64,000 nucleotides of DNA from P52-10 sp041397365 (GCA_041397365.1 JAWKWT010000007.1:62001-126000), one strand, 5' to 3'; counted from the first letter of the stretch, positions 9,183 to 19,042 are shown. Notes: generated by a model from the sequence alone, not told the origin. Numbers and translations are program-made.

Positions 9183-9578
9183 ATGGACAACCTGGACAAT
9201 CAAACTGCGCCGCTTTCGCAAACGATCCTGCGCGGCCTCGCCTGCCGCTGTCCACGTTGCGGAAACGGAAAGCTGTTCGCGGGCTTCCTGACGTTGCGGC
9301 CGTCCTGCGCCGATTGCGGCCTCGATTATTCGTTCATCGACGCCGGCGACGGCCCGGCGATCTTCATCATTCTCCTTGCGGGTTTTATCGTCGTCTTCTG
9401 CGCCCTGATCGTCGAGGTGATGTACCGGCCGCCTTTCTGGCTGCACGCTGTGCTGTGGATTCCGCTCATTCTCGTCGTCACACTGGCGCCGCTGCGGCCG
9501 ATGAAGTCGCTGCTGGTCGCTCTGCAATATCATCACAAGGCCAGCGAAGGCCGCCTGACGGAGCGTGATCCGTCCTGA
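9183..9578 (+). CDS. DUF983 family membrane protein
   Basis: This is a 131-residue protein with an N-terminal zinc-ribbon-like pattern, CRCPRCGNGKLF ... PSCADCGLDY (about residues 20-47), followed by two membrane helices (AIFIILLAGFIVVFCALIV and LHAVLWIPLILVVTLAPL). DUF983 genes are regularly found next to oxidase assembly genes in alphaproteobacteria, as here between coxC and SURF1; the exact function is not established. The ATG at 9183 is preferred over 9156 because homologues begin near the polar stretch before TILRGL. Confidence 0.88.
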   Translation: MDNLDNQTAPLSQTILRGLACRCPRCGNGKLFAGFLTLRPSCADCGLDYSFIDAGDGPAIFIILLAGFIVVFCALIVEVMYRPPFWLHAVLWIPLILVVTLAPLRPMKSLLVALQYHHKASEGRLTERDPS

Positions 9579-9584
9579 AGCATC

Positions 9585-10328
9585 ATGGCTGTTTCCCGCG
9601 CGCGAACTTTCATCCTGCCGTCGGTCATGACGATTGCGATCGTCGCGACGCTCATCGGCCTCGGCGTCTGGCAGCTGGAGCGGCGCGTCGGCAAGCTCGC
9701 GCTCTTGTCCGCGATGGAGCAGCGGCTAACCGCACAGCCCGCGCCGCTGCCGCCCGTTTCGCAATGGAGCGGGCTCACTCCGGCCGATGCCGAGTTCCGC
9801 CGCGTCACCTTCACCGCGACCTCCGAGACGCATCCGCCGGCGCTGGTGTTCGCCGCGCCGTCCTCGCTGCGCAAGGATATTTCCGGCACCGGCGTCTGGG
9901 TGTTTACGCCGATGCGGCTCGCCGATGGCGCGACGGTGGTTGTCAATCGCGGTTTCGTGCCGGACGGGCAGGCGGTGCCTGCTGTGGCTGCGACCTCGCC
10001 GGAAACGCTGACCGGCTATCTCCGCTTTCCCGAAACCAAAGGCTGGCTGACGCCGCCGCCCGATACCGGCAAGCGCATGTGGTTCCTGCGCGACCATCGG
10101 GCGATGGCGCAGGCGCTGGGCTGGGGCCAAAGCGGGGGAGAGGTCGCGCCGTTCTATATCGATCTCGAATCGCCGGTTCCGCCGGGCGGCTGGCCGCGGC
10201 CGGGAGCCTTGCAGGTCAATCTGAAGAACGACCATCTGCAATATGCGATCACCTGGTTCCTGCTGGCGATCGCGGTGTCGATCGCCTTCGCGGTGTGGGT
10301 GCGCGGCCAGCGCCGCAAACCCACCTGA
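9585..10328 (+). CDS. SURF1 family oxidase assembly protein
   Basis: This is a 247-residue SURF1/Shy1 protein, which helps insert heme A into subunit I. It has the typical two-helix layout: an N-terminal helix (about 12-30) ending GLGVWQLERR, a periplasmic domain with VVVNRGFVPDG and a final helix (ITWFLLAIAVSIAFAVWV) after NDHLQYA. It starts 6 bases after the DUF983 stop, suggesting coupling. It is intact. Confidence 0.93.
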   Translation: MAVSRARTFILPSVMTIAIVATLIGLGVWQLERRVGKLALLSAMEQRLTAQPAPLPPVSQWSGLTPADAEFRRVTFTATSETHPPALVFAAPSSLRKDISGTGVWVFTPMRLADGATVVVNRGFVPDGQAVPAVAATSPETLTGYLRFPETKGWLTPPPDTGKRMWFLRDHRAMAQALGWGQSGGEVAPFYIDLESPVPPGGWPRPGALQVNLKNDHLQYAITWFLLAIAVSIAFAVWVRGQRRKPT

Positions 10329-10486
10329 CGTCCGGCGCCGCCACGATACCCTGCAGCCGATCGCTGTCCTTGTGAATGGCGCGTCTTGCGCCTATTGTCG
10401 GCGTTCCGCGCAAACCGTGCGGAGAGTTGATATTCCCTGTTTATCAACGACTTAGACTTCAGCCGGACTCCGGGAGGGTCAGCCGG

Positions 10487-11903
10487 GTGCGATATCTTTC
10501 GACGCGGGGCGAGGCCCCGATCCTGGGTTTCTGCGACGTGATGCTGACCGGGCTCGCGCGCGACGGCGGCCTGTACGTGCCGGAGATTTGGCCGCAGCTC
10601 GACGCCGGCACGATCGCGGGATTCGCCGGGCGGCCCTGGCGCTCGAGGTCGCGCTGGAGGATCCGGCTGTTCGTCGGCGACGAAATCGCCGAAGCCGATC
10701 TGGCGACAATGACCAACGAGGCTTACGCCAGCTTCCGTCATCCGGCGGTGGTGCCGCTGGACCAGAGCGCGTGCCGAACCAGTTCATCCTGGAGCTGTTT
10801 CACGGGCCGACGCTGGCCTTCAAGGACGTCGCGATGGGCTTTGTCGCGGCTGATGGATCATGTGCTGGCCAAGCGTGGCGAGCGCACGACGATCGTGGTC
10901 GCACCTCGGGGCGACACCGGAGGCGCGGCGGTCTTGGCGTTCGCCGGCCGTGACAATGTCGATCTGTTCGTGCTGTTTCCGAACGGTCGCATCTCCGAAG
11001 TGCAGCGCCGGATGATGACGACGGCGAATGCCGCGAACGGCATGCGCCGTCGGCCGACGGCACTTTCGACGACTGTCAGGCGCTGGTGAAGGCGCTGTTC
11101 AGCCCATCACCGCTTCCGGCGACGCAGGTTTCGCCTCGGGCGTCAATTCGATCAACTGGGCCCGGATTCCGCGCAGACCGTGACATTTCACCGCCGCTGC
11201 TCTCTGCTCGGCGCGCCGGCGCGTCGCGTCGATTTCACCGTGCCGACCGGCAATTTCGGCGACATCTTCGCCGGCTATGCGTCGCGGGGAAGATGGGCCT
11301 GCCGATCAACCGGCTGCGCATCGCCACCAACGTCAACGACATTCTCGCCCGCACGCTTGCCAGCGGCGTCTATGAGACGCGGCAGGTGCATGAAACCTCC
11401 TCGCCCTCGATGGACATCCAGGTGTCGTCGAATTTCGAGCGTCTCGTGTTCGAGGCGGGCAAGCGTGACAGCCATGCGTGGTGCGCGGCATGATGGCCTC
11501 GCTCGGTCAGTCTGGCCGCTTCGTCCTGCCGGCGGAGACGCTGAGCGCGATCCGCGAGCAGTTCGATGCAGGTTGCGCCGACGAAAGCGAGGTCAGCGCC
11601 GCGATCCGCGCCGCCTGGCGCGAGAGCGGCGACCTGATCGATCCGCATACGGCCGTCGCGGTGGCGGTGTCCGAGCATGCGACGGCGACGTTCGAACGTG
11701 CCGAACATCGCAGCGCTCTCGACCGCGCATCCGGCGAAATTCCCGGACGCCGTCGAGGCCGCCTGCGGCGTGCGGCCCGCACTGCCGGCCTATCTCGCCG
11801 GGCTGATGATCAGCTTCGAAAGCATCACGCCGATGGCCAATGACCGCACGTAGCTGAGCGCTTCATTCGCTCCGCCAGCCGCGCGGCGAAGGCGTCCGTT
11901 TGA
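10487..11903 (+). CDS. thrC: Threonine synthase, many frameshifts
   Basis: Threonine synthase converts O-phosphohomoserine to threonine with PLP. The GTG at 10487 begins RYLSTRGEAPILGFCDVML. The PLP-lysine segment LFHGPTLAFKDVAM is encoded near 10795-10836, followed by DHVLAKRGERTTIVVA, VDFTVPTGNFGDIFAGY (near 11228), NVNDILARTLASGVYE and SPSMDIQVSSNFERL. The C terminus (VAERFIRSASRAAKA) ends at 11903. These pieces lie in three frames, with at least six breaks over 1.4 kb. Gene order is typical, and such loss in a free-living bacterium is unlikely, so error is the better reading. Confidence 0.8.
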
Positions 11904-11920
11904 GTTCGGAAGGAATCGTG

Positions 11921-13209
11921 ATGAGCGCCTGGATCTCACCAAGCTGCTGTCCGGCCTGACCATCGTCACCGATCTGATGCCGCATCTCGAAACGGCGGCG
12001 CTCGGCGTATGGGCCGGCGTCGGCGGCCGCGACGAAGCGGCGAACGAGCATGGCGTCGCATTTCCTCGAACACATGGCGTTCAAGGGAACGAAAACCCGC
12101 AGCGCGCGGCAGATCGTCGAGGACATCGAGGAATGTCGGCGGCGACTAATGCCGCCACCAGCACCGAAACCACCGCCTATTTACGCGCGTGCTGAAGGGC
12201 CGACGTGTGCCGCTGGCGCTCGACGTGCTGGCCGACATTCTTGCCAATCCGGTGTTCGAGGCAGAAGAGGTCGAGCGCGAAAAAGAGCGTGATCGAACAG
12301 GAGATCGGCGCGGCGCAGGACACGCCCGACGACGTGATCTTCGAGCATATGAGCGAGCTTGCCTTTCCGGAGCAGCCGATGGGGCGCTCGCTGCTCGGCA
12401 CGCCCGACTCGCTGAAAGCGTTCACGGGCGAAATGCTGCACGATTATCTCGGCCGGCATTACCGCGCGCCGGACATGGTGGTGGCGGCGGCGGGAGCCGT
12501 CGACCATGAAGCGGTCGTGGCCGAAGCCTCGCAGCGCTTTGCCTCCTTCTCGGGCCCGTCCGCGCCGGTGCCGCTGGCGGCGAAATTCGGCGGCGGCTCG
12601 CGCATCGTCCGCCGCGATCTGGAGCAGGCGCATTTGACGCTGGGCCTGGAGGGTGTGTCGCAGACCGATCCCGCGCTGTTCAGCCTTCAGGTGTTCTCCA
12701 ACATCCTGGGCGGCGGAATGTCGTCACGGCTGTTCCAGGAGGTGCGGGAGAAGCGCGGGCTCTGTTATTCCGTCTACACCTTCCACATGCCCTATTCCGA
12801 TACGGGATTTTTCGGCCTCTACACCGGCACCGATCCGGACGACGCGCCGGAAATGATGGACGTGCTCGTCGACGAAATGCGCGCCGCCGCCGAAACGCTC
12901 ACCGAGGCGGAGGTGGCGCGGGCGAAGGCGCAGATGAAGGCCGGCTTGCTGATGGCGCTGGAAAGCTGCGGCTCGCGCGCCGAGCAACTGGCGCGGCATA
13001 TCCTGATTTTTGGTCGGCCGCTGACCAATGAGGAGATGATCGCGCGGATCGATTCGGTGACGCTGGCCTCCACCCAGGCCGCCGGCCGCACGCTGCTGGC
13101 GGGGAGCCGCCCGGCGGTGGTGGCGCTGGGCAGCGGGGAGGGCCTGTCGAAGGCGGTGGAGGCGGCGGAAGGCTTGACCGGCGCGCCGGTTCGGGCGCTC
13201 TATCATTGA
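11921..13209 (+). CDS. M16 family zinc peptidase, frameshifted in its first third
   Basis: This is a processing-peptidase-like M16 protein of about 430 residues. The start at 11921 has GGAAGGAATC upstream. The inverted zinc motif HxxEH appears as HFLEHMAFKGT near 12058-12090, after GVWAGVGGRDE. The long intact part (about 12290-13209) shows IEQEIGAAQDTPDDVIFEH, LGGGMSSRLFQEVREKRGL and YSVYTF, which are typical of the family. Frame breaks lie near 11930, 12050-12060, 12140-12190 and 12285. It commonly follows thrC in this family, as here. Confidence 0.83.
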
Positions 13210-13263
13210 GGTTTCCGTCCGGCTCCGTTCGGCGCGCGGACGATCGATGCAGGGGATGTGCAG

Positions 13264-13851
13264 ATGGCCCTGTTCGGACTGACATCGTCGGCGCTTCCCG
13301 ATCTCGCGCCGCGCGGGCTCGGCCTGCTGCTGCGTCCGCCGCAGATGGCCGACTTTCCGCAATGGGCGAAACTGCTCGACGATAGCCGCGACTTTCTGAC
13401 CCCGTGGGAACCGATCTGGCCGTCCGACGATCTGACGCGCTCCGGCTTTCGGCGGCGGCTTCGCCGCTACGCCGAGGACATCGCCGCCGACCGCGCCTAT
13501 CCGTTCTTGATATTCCGCGAAGGCGACATGACGCTGCTCGGCGGCGTGACGCTCGCCAATGTGCGGCGCGGGATCGTTCAGGCCGGCACTGTGGGTTACT
13601 GGACCGGCGAGCAATTCGCGGGACAAGGCCACATGACGACGGCGCTACGGGTGCTGCTGCCGTTTATCTTCCGCGAACTCAGCCTGCATCGCATCGAGGC
13701 CGCCTGCATCCCGACCAACGCCGCCTCGATCCGCGTGCTGGAGAAATGCGGCTTTGTCCGCGAAGGGCTTGCGCGCCGCTATCTCTGCATCAACGGCGTC
13801 TGGCAGGATCATCTGCTGTTCGGCATGCTGAACGAAGACATGCGGAATTAA
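13264..13851 (+). CDS. GNAT acetyltransferase, RimJ/RimL type
   Basis: This 195-residue enzyme is likely to acetylate an N-terminal amine or small substrate with acetyl-CoA. The RimJ/L-like fold is visible as LLLRPPQMADFPQWAKLLDD (start), GTVGYWTGEQFAGQGHMTTA (the acetyl-CoA loop region), LHRIEAACIPTNAASIRVLE and KCGFVREG. The ATG at 13264 fits AGGGG at 13251 with 8-base spacing better than the GTG at 13258. The gene usually follows the M16 peptidase in these bacteria; the true substrate is unknown. Confidence 0.85.
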   Translation: MALFGLTSSALPDLAPRGLGLLLRPPQMADFPQWAKLLDDSRDFLTPWEPIWPSDDLTRSGFRRRLRRYAEDIAADRAYPFLIFREGDMTLLGGVTLANVRRGIVQAGTVGYWTGEQFAGQGHMTTALRVLLPFIFRELSLHRIEAACIPTNAASIRVLEKCGFVREGLARRYLCINGVWQDHLLFGMLNEDMRN

Positions 13852-14096
13852 CCTGTTTTCGCTGGACCGGCTTTGCATTTCGCTGAACCGCGAAATCGAT
13901 CCAGCTTTTCGTTCTGGCGCGTTTTCTTCACGCGAACCGGTATCCACTTCGCTCGAAAACGCTATAGGGTCCGCTGCGGGACGTTTCGCGCCTTTGGCCT
14001 GCCGCTTTTGCCTTGCTATAAGAGCCGCGGGACGAAGTGGGATTTTCAAAAATGTCGGGTTGCATGCGATCGGGGCGCATCGGTGCGGAAAAACAC

Positions 14097-14765
14097 ATGA
14101 TTGCGCGAGGCGTGCTCGCGGCCGTCGCCGCAGGCTTGCTCTTGTCCGGTTGCGGCACGTCGGCGCCGATCACCGACCGTTTCACGCAATTGTTCGGTTC
14201 CGGCTCAGGCTCCAACGCGAATGCCCAGCTTGTCGGCACGCCGCCCGCGCCGTTCGGCGGGGGCAGCAGTGCTGCGGGCGAGGTCGCGCAGCAGGGTGGC
14301 ACGTATCAGAACTGCCCCGGCGTCGCCATCCGCGAGGGCGCCTCGACGCTTCAGGTCGGCACCAAGGGCAATTCGATCGCTGACAATAACGACCTGCGCT
14401 ATCAGGGAACGATCGTCCGCAACGCGCGCGACTGCACGCTGATCGGCGGCCAGGTGAATACGCGCGTCGGGATTCAGGGCCGCGTGATCGTCGGGCCTGC
14501 CGGCGCGCCGTCGACGGTGGATCTGCCGATCCGCGTCGCGGTGGTGCAGGAGGGCGTTCAGCCGAAGACGATCGCCACCAAGCTCTATCGCCAGCAGGTC
14601 GATCTCGGCGGCATGGACAACGTGCCGTTCTCGTTCGTGGCGGAGGACCTGTCGTTCCCCGTGCCGGCGCCGAATGTGGTGGACTCCTACGTCATCTATA
14701 TCGGTTTCGATCCGGAAGGCGGACGCACACCGCCGCCGCGGCAGCGCGGATCGCGCCGGGGGTAA
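14097..14765 (+). CDS. Putative lipoprotein, conserved hypothetical
   Basis: This is a protein of about 222 residues with a lipoprotein signal, MIARGVLAAVAAGLLLSGC, placing the lipidated Cys at residue 19. Mature low-complexity Gly/Ser/Ala residues are followed by a globular part (YQNCPGVAIREGASTLQVG, then DLRYQGTIVRNARDC). I do not recognise a named domain. An earlier ATG at 14052 is possible but would put 15 extra residues before the signal. It is convergent with the atp operon and shares its terminator. Confidence 0.75.
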   Translation: MIARGVLAAVAAGLLLSGCGTSAPITDRFTQLFGSGSGSNANAQLVGTPPAPFGGGSSAAGEVAQQGGTYQNCPGVAIREGASTLQVGTKGNSIADNNDLRYQGTIVRNARDCTLIGGQVNTRVGIQGRVIVGPAGAPSTVDLPIRVAVVQEGVQPKTIATKLYRQQVDLGGMDNVPFSFVAEDLSFPVPAPNVVDSYVIYIGFDPEGGRTPPPRQRGSRRG

Positions 14766-14799
14766 ATCCTTCGGGACAAAATCCCGCAACCTGCCAATA

Positions 14800-14826
14800 A
14801 AAAAGCCGGCGCGAGGCCGGCTTTTT
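14800..14826. terminator. Bidirectional terminator between lipoprotein gene and atpF
   Basis: The stem AAAAAGCCGGC (14800-14810) pairs with GCCGGCTTTTT (14816-14826) around a 5-base loop. A runs on one side and T runs on the other suit both the plus-strand lipoprotein gene and the minus-strand atp operon. Confidence 0.92.
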
Positions 14827-14848
14827 CGTCTGTGTTCGCCGGATAGGC

Positions 14849-15335
14849 TCAGTTGAGCTTCTGGCGAATTTCGGAAATTCCCTGGTTCAGCAGCGTGTCG
14901 GCCGCCGGTCCCTTCACCGTCTCCGCGAGGATGCGGGAGGCGGCGGAAACGGCGGCGTCGGCGGCGGCCGCGCGCACATCGGCGAGCGCCTGGGCTTCGG
15001 CCTGGGCAATTTTCGTCTCGGCCATTTGGTGCGGCGCGCGACGAAATCCTCCATGCGGGTCTTGGCCTCGGTCGCCACGCGCTCGGCTTCCGCCTTCGCG
15101 TTGGCGACGATTTCCTCGGCTTCCTTCACCGCGCTCTCGCGCTTGGCGCGATATTCGGCGACCAGCGCCTGAGCCTCTTCCTTCAGCCGGCGGGCATCGT
15201 CCAGCTCGGCCTTGATACGGCGGGCGCGGTTGTCGAGCACCTGACCGATCTTGGTGTGAACGCCAAGATAAAGAAGCCGACGACCGTGATGACGAAGGCG
15301 ACGGCGGACCAGAATGTTGCGTCAAACTCAAGCAT
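14849..15335 (-). CDS. atpF: F0F1 ATP synthase subunit b, frameshifted
   Basis: This is the peripheral-stalk b subunit, about 161 residues when repaired. The ATG at 15335 begins MLEFDATFWSAVAFVITVVGFF, the membrane anchor. One indel near 15262 leads into VLDNRARRIKAELDDARRLKEE, a long charged helix. A second near 15025 leads to KIAQAEAQALADVRAAA and the end IRQKLN at 14849. It is the last gene of the F0 operon and begins 6 bases after the b' stop. Confidence 0.88.
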
Positions 15336-15341
15336 GGTCGG

Positions 15342-15902
15342 TTAACCCTTCAGCGAAGCGTCGACGGCGCGATCGATCGCGGCGGCGTCCGGCGTGACGC
15401 CGGACAGGCGCTGCACGATCGCGGAAGCGGCATCGGCGGCGATCGAGCGGACATTGCCCATGGCGGTCGAACGGGTGGTCGCGATCGACTTCTCCGCATC
15501 CGCGAGCTTGGCGGCGAGGCGGTCTTCGAGCTGCTTGCGCTCCTGTTCGGCCTGCGCGTTCAGCTTGTCGCGGATGTCGCTGCCGATCGTCTGAGCGTTT
15601 GCGCGCGCGGTCGCCAGTTCGGTTTCATAGGTTTTCAGCGCGGCGTCGGATTCGTTCTTGAGGCGCTGGGCCTCGGCGAGATCGCCTTCGATCATTTGCT
15701 GGCGTGTCTCGATGATCCCGCCGACACGCGGCAGCGCGAAGCGAGACACGATCACGTAAAGCAGAATAAACGCGATGGCGAACGAAACCAGTTGCGAGGC
15801 GAAGGTCTCGCTCTGGAACGGTGGAAAGCCGCCCTTGGGAGCGTCGGCCGTCCCGGTCGTCGTCGTTGCCGCATGGGCGGGAGAAATCAGCGCCATCATC
15901 AT
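15342..15902 (-). CDS. atpF2: F0F1 ATP synthase subunit b'
   Basis: This is a 186-residue b'-type stalk subunit of the kind found in phototrophs and many alphaproteobacteria. A short Ala/Thr-rich lead precedes GGFPPFQSETFASQLVSFAI and the membrane segment AFILLYVIVSRFALPRVGGI. A long hydrophilic helix follows (LAEAQRLKNESDAALKTYE, AEQERKQLEDRLAAK). Three consecutive ATG codons (15902, 15899, 15896) are possible starts. It is intact and lies between atpE and atpF. Confidence 0.9.
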   Translation of the reverse strand: MMMALISPAHAATTTTGTADAPKGGFPPFQSETFASQLVSFAIAFILLYVIVSRFALPRVGGIIETRQQMIEGDLAEAQRLKNESDAALKTYETELATARANAQTIGSDIRDKLNAQAEQERKQLEDRLAAKLADAEKSIATTRSTAMGNVRSIAADAASAIVQRLSGVTPDAAAIDRAVDASLKG

Positions 15903-15956
15903 TCTCGAAAGGTTGGAAGGTCCGGCCCGCCTGCGAGCCGGACCCGTAACAGTCGA

Positions 15957-16183
15957 TCAGACGGCGAACAGCAGCAGCAGCGCGATCAGCAGCGAGAAGA
16001 TGCCGAGCGCTCAGTCACCATGAAGCCGAAAATCAGGTTGGCGAACGGCCCTGGGCCGCCGACGGATTGCGGAGCGCGCCGTTCAGGAACTGGCTGAAGA
16101 TGTTGCCCACGCCGATCGCCGCTCCGCCCTTGCCGAGCGTCGCGAGCCTGCGCCGATGTACTTGCTGCTGCAACTGGATCCAT
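15957..16183 (-). CDS. atpE: F0F1 ATP synthase subunit c, frameshifted
   Basis: This is the proton-translocating ring subunit, about 75 residues when repaired. It starts MDPVAA at 16183 with AGGGAG upstream. Corrected frames give IGVGNIFSQFLNGALRNPS, FANLIFGFMVTEALGIFS and LLIALLLLFAV to the stop at 15957. The second-helix glutamate that carries the proton is the E of VTEALG. Breaks lie near 16160, 16140, 16045 and 16010, mostly missing bases in G/C runs. Confidence 0.85.
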
Positions 16184-16230
16184 TTTGAACTCCCTGTCTG
16201 GGATCGTTGGTGTTGTCTTCGTCCGCCGGA

Positions 16231-16983
16231 TCAATGACCCGGATGGATAGCGTCGTTCAGGTAAATGCAGGTGAGGATCGCAAACACATAAGCTTGCAGG
16301 AACGCCACAAGAAGCTCCAGCACGGTGATCGCCACCGTCAGGCCCAGCGGCAGAACCGCGCCGATCCAGCCGGCGACGCCAGGCGCGCCGAGCATGGTCA
16401 CGAAGCTTGCGAAAACCTTCAGAGTGATGTGCCCCGCAAGCATGTTCGCGAAGAGACGCACCGAGTGGGAAACCGGACGGGAGAAGAAGGACACCACCTC
16501 GATCAGCACGATCAGCGGCAGGATGTAGATCGGAATGCCGGTCGGCACGAACAGTTTGAAGAATTTCAGCCCGTTCTTGTAGAAGCCGTAGCCGATCATC
16601 GTGAAAAACACGATCAGGGCCAGTGCCAGCGCGATAATAAGATGGCTGGTGACGGTGAATGTATAGGGAATGATGCCGATCAGGTTCGCCGCCAGGATGA
16701 ACATGAACAGCGAGAACACCAGCGGGAAGAATTTCATCCCGTGTTCGCCGGCGCTGCTCCGCAACGTATCGGCGACGAATTCGTAGGACAGCTCAGCCAT
16801 CGACTGGAAGCGCGTCGGAATCAGGTGACGGCCGGCGCTGCCGCCGAGCATCAGCAGCGATACCACGCCCACGGCCGCGAACATGTAGGCCGACGAATTG
16901 GTGAAAGCGATCTCATGGCCGCCGATGTCGCCCAGAGAAAAAAGCTTGTGGATTTCGAACTGGTGGATCGGATCAGATGCCAT
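16231..16983 (-). CDS. atpB: F0F1 ATP synthase subunit a
   Basis: This 250-residue membrane subunit forms the proton half-channels against the c ring. The key arginine is in SHSVRLFANMLAGH (about residue 182). Other signatures are DPIHQFEIHKLF (start), ANLIGIIPYTFTVTSHL and LELLVAFLQAYVFAILTC at the end. The ATG at 16983 is chosen over 17025 since homologues begin MASDPIHQF. It is intact, between atpI and atpE. Confidence 0.96.
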   Translation of the reverse strand: MASDPIHQFEIHKLFSLGDIGGHEIAFTNSSAYMFAAVGVVSLLMLGGSAGRHLIPTRFQSMAELSYEFVADTLRSSAGEHGMKFFPLVFSLFMFILAANLIGIIPYTFTVTSHLIIALALALIVFFTMIGYGFYKNGLKFFKLFVPTGIPIYILPLIVLIEVVSFFSRPVSHSVRLFANMLAGHITLKVFASFVTMLGAPGVAGWIGAVLPLGLTVAITVLELLVAFLQAYVFAILTCIYLNDAIHPGH

Positions 16984-17035
16984 CGGCCAGGTTTCTTCGC
17001 AGCAAGATGCCGGCACATCCGGCATTCGAAAGGGG

Positions 17036-17439
17036 TCAGTCCGGCTTGGGAGTTTTCAACCGTTCCGACTGCTTGGCCATCAAACCTGCGGTCCGCATCA
17101 CATTCATCACGCCGGCCGTGAAGCCCAGCAGCACGAAAATGATGAGTCCCCAGGGAGACGAAGAGAAGAAATGGTCGATACCCCAGCCGATCAGCGCCCC
17201 GACAAGAACTCCGGCGACCAGTTCGGAGGAGAGACGCAGCCCCACGGCCATCGCGGATGCTCTGGCCTGCACGGTCTGCTCCTCGCCTCCAGCCTGGTCC
17301 TTCTCGAATTCGCGTTCCTTTCGAACATGCGAAGGCGCTTATTCAGATCGGATAACCTTGCGGAGAGCCTGGCTTCTTCGGCCGCCGGCTGGAGTGCCCG
17401 CTTCCTTCCGGTCGATTCCGTCGCCCCCGTGTTCGTCAT
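17036..17439 (-). CDS. atpI: ATP synthase protein I, frameshifted
   Basis: AtpI is a small membrane protein that helps assemble the c ring. The N-terminal part from the ATG at 17439 (MTNTGATESTGRKRALQPA, then LSARLSDLNKRL) and the C-terminal part (GLRLSSELVAGVLVGALIGW, two helices with FFSSSPWGLIIFVLLGF, ending KTPKPD at 17036) are in different frames. The break lies near 17270-17330. Its position as first gene of the atp operon and a good promoter just upstream support it. Confidence 0.8.
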
Positions 17440-17509
17440 GATCGCCCGACACCTGAGGTAAGGTATTGACCTAAAAGGAAAAGCTCCGTCGCCCTCGAAA
17501 GCCGGCCGG

Positions 17510-17538
17510 ACCATACTGAGCGTCTTCGGCCAAGTCAA
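17510..17538 (-). promoter_or_regulatory. Sigma70-type promoter of the atp operon
   Basis: On the minus strand, TTGACT (plus 17533-17538) and TATGGT (plus 17510-17515) are separated by exactly 17 bases. Transcription would begin near 17503, about 65 bases before the atpI start. Confidence 0.75.
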
Positions 17539-17721
17539 GATAAGTGCGCGCACAACAAATAGCTGATTTTGTTGGCCTTCTGGCATGTGCATGGAGCCTT
17601 GCGAAGCTTGGCCGCAGCCGTTGCCCACAGGCATCGTCGCCGGCGCTGCCGCTTGCGCGCCTTGCGCGGGTCTGTTGGATTGGGAGGAAAGAGCAGGCGG
17701 TGAGAACAGGCAGAGGCGGTG

Positions 17722-18349
17722 ATGGCAAGACGGATCGACTATTTCTTCTCGGCGGTGTCGCCCTGGGCCTATATCGGCCACGCGGCCTTCCATGATCTGG
17801 TGAGAAGGAGCAGGGCTGCACCGTCACCTAGCCGGTGTTTCTCGGCGAACTGTTCGCGGAGACCGGCGGTCTGCCGCTCACAAGCGCCATCCCGCGCGGC
17901 AGCGATATCGCATGATGGAGCTGCAACGCTGGCGCGAGAAGCGTGGTCTCAGCTTTCATCTTCAGCCGAAATACTGGCCGTTCGACACAAGGCTCGCCGA
18001 CGGGGTGACTATCGCGGCGGTCGAGGCGGGGCTCGATCCCGAGCCGTTCATGCGTGCGATGTTCAAGGCGATCTGGGAGGATGAGCGCAATCTTGCCGAT
18101 GCCGCGACGCTCGGGGAGATTGCCGAGGCGCACGGCCTGCCGGCGCAAAAGCTGATTGCGCGCGCAGGCGCTGCGGAGATCGCCGATCGCTATGAGCAGA
18201 ACCGGCAGGAGGCGATCGCGCTGGATGTGTTCGGCTCGCCGGCCTATGTGCTGGACGGCGAAGTGTTCTGGGGACAGGACCGGATCGAGTTGCTCGGCGA
18301 TGCGCTGCGCTCGGGCCGCAAGCCGTTCCGGTCCGACGCTCAGGCCTGA
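17722..18349 (+). CDS. DsbA-family isomerase, 2-hydroxychromene-2-carboxylate isomerase-like, frameshifted
   Basis: This is a thioredoxin-fold protein of the DsbA/kappa-GST group, about 208 residues when repaired. The start MARRIDYFFSAVSPWAYIGH has the Ser-Pro-Trp-Ala-Tyr motif of glutathione-dependent 2-hydroxychromene-2-carboxylate isomerases rather than the CxxC of true DsbA. The later part (FGSPAYVLDGEVFWGQDRIE) has the cis-Pro segment. The frame breaks between about 17800 and 17905. The family acts in naphthalene-type degradation, but many members have no known substrate. It diverges from the atp operon. Confidence 0.75.
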
Positions 18350-18412
18350 TGCGGACAAGGCGGAAATCGCTCCGGGTGACAATCGGCCCCGGCGTTTCCA
18401 TATGAAGGCGTG

Positions 18413-19042
18413 ATGAAGCGGAGATCTTTCATGTCGTTCCGTTCGACCGTGCTGATGCTGGGTGTGGCGCTGGCGGGCTTTCCCGCCGTCGCTGCCACGC
18501 AATCGACGCCGGACGCGGAAAACGGCCGCTACACCTTCACGGCGATCGCCGACGGCGTGCTGCGGCTGGATACGCGCACCGGACAGCTCGCGAGCTGTCA
18601 CAACCGTGTCGCCGGATGGTCCTGCTACATCGTGCCGGACGAGCGCGCCGCGCTGGATGCCGAGATCGGCAAATTGCAGGGCGAGAATATCGGGCTGAAA
18701 AGCGAGCTTGCGCGCTTCAAGGACGAGCAGGCGCGGCTGGATCGCGAGATCGCCGCGCTGAAGGATGCGCAGCAGCGGCTCGACGCCGAGCGCACCAAGC
18801 TGAAGGCGGAGGTCGACCGGCTCGCCGCCTCCGCGCCGCCGCCGAAGATCGACGCGCCGCTGGCGAAGGAAGAGCCCGGCGAGAAGGGCGCGGCCCGGCA
18901 GGCCAGCAAGGGCAACAGGCTCGAATTGCCGCTGCCGGACGATCGCGAGATCGAGCGTGCGGTGTCGTTCGTCGAACGGGCATGGCGGCGGCTGATCGAG
19001 ATGGCGGGCCGCGTGCAGCGCGACGTCTCGGGAAAAATCTGA
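18413..19042 (+). CDS. Exported coiled-coil protein, conserved hypothetical
   Basis: This is a 209-residue protein with a signal peptide (start MKRRSFMSFRSTVLMLGVAL, cleavage near AVAATQ). A small conserved part with two Cys (QLASCHNRVAGWSCYIVPD) is followed by a coiled coil of about 70 residues (AEIGKLQGENIGLKSELARF and on), then a Pro/Lys-rich linker and a C-terminal helix. No known function. The ATG at 18413 follows GAAGG. It stands alone between the isomerase and the signalling block. Confidence 0.7.
   Translation: MKRRSFMSFRSTVLMLGVALAGFPAVAATQSTPDAENGRYTFTAIADGVLRLDTRTGQLASCHNRVAGWSCYIVPDERAALDAEIGKLQGENIGLKSELARFKDEQARLDREIAALKDAQQRLDAERTKLKAEVDRLAASAPPPKIDAPLAKEEPGEKGAARQASKGNRLELPLPDDREIERAVSFVERAWRRLIEMAGRVQRDVSGKI

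Noticed and set aside
3614..11903. True pseudogenes coxB, coxA and thrC
   Set aside because: Neighbouring assembly genes are intact, breaks are mostly single missing or extra bases in G/C runs, and all conserved motifs remain in alternate frames.
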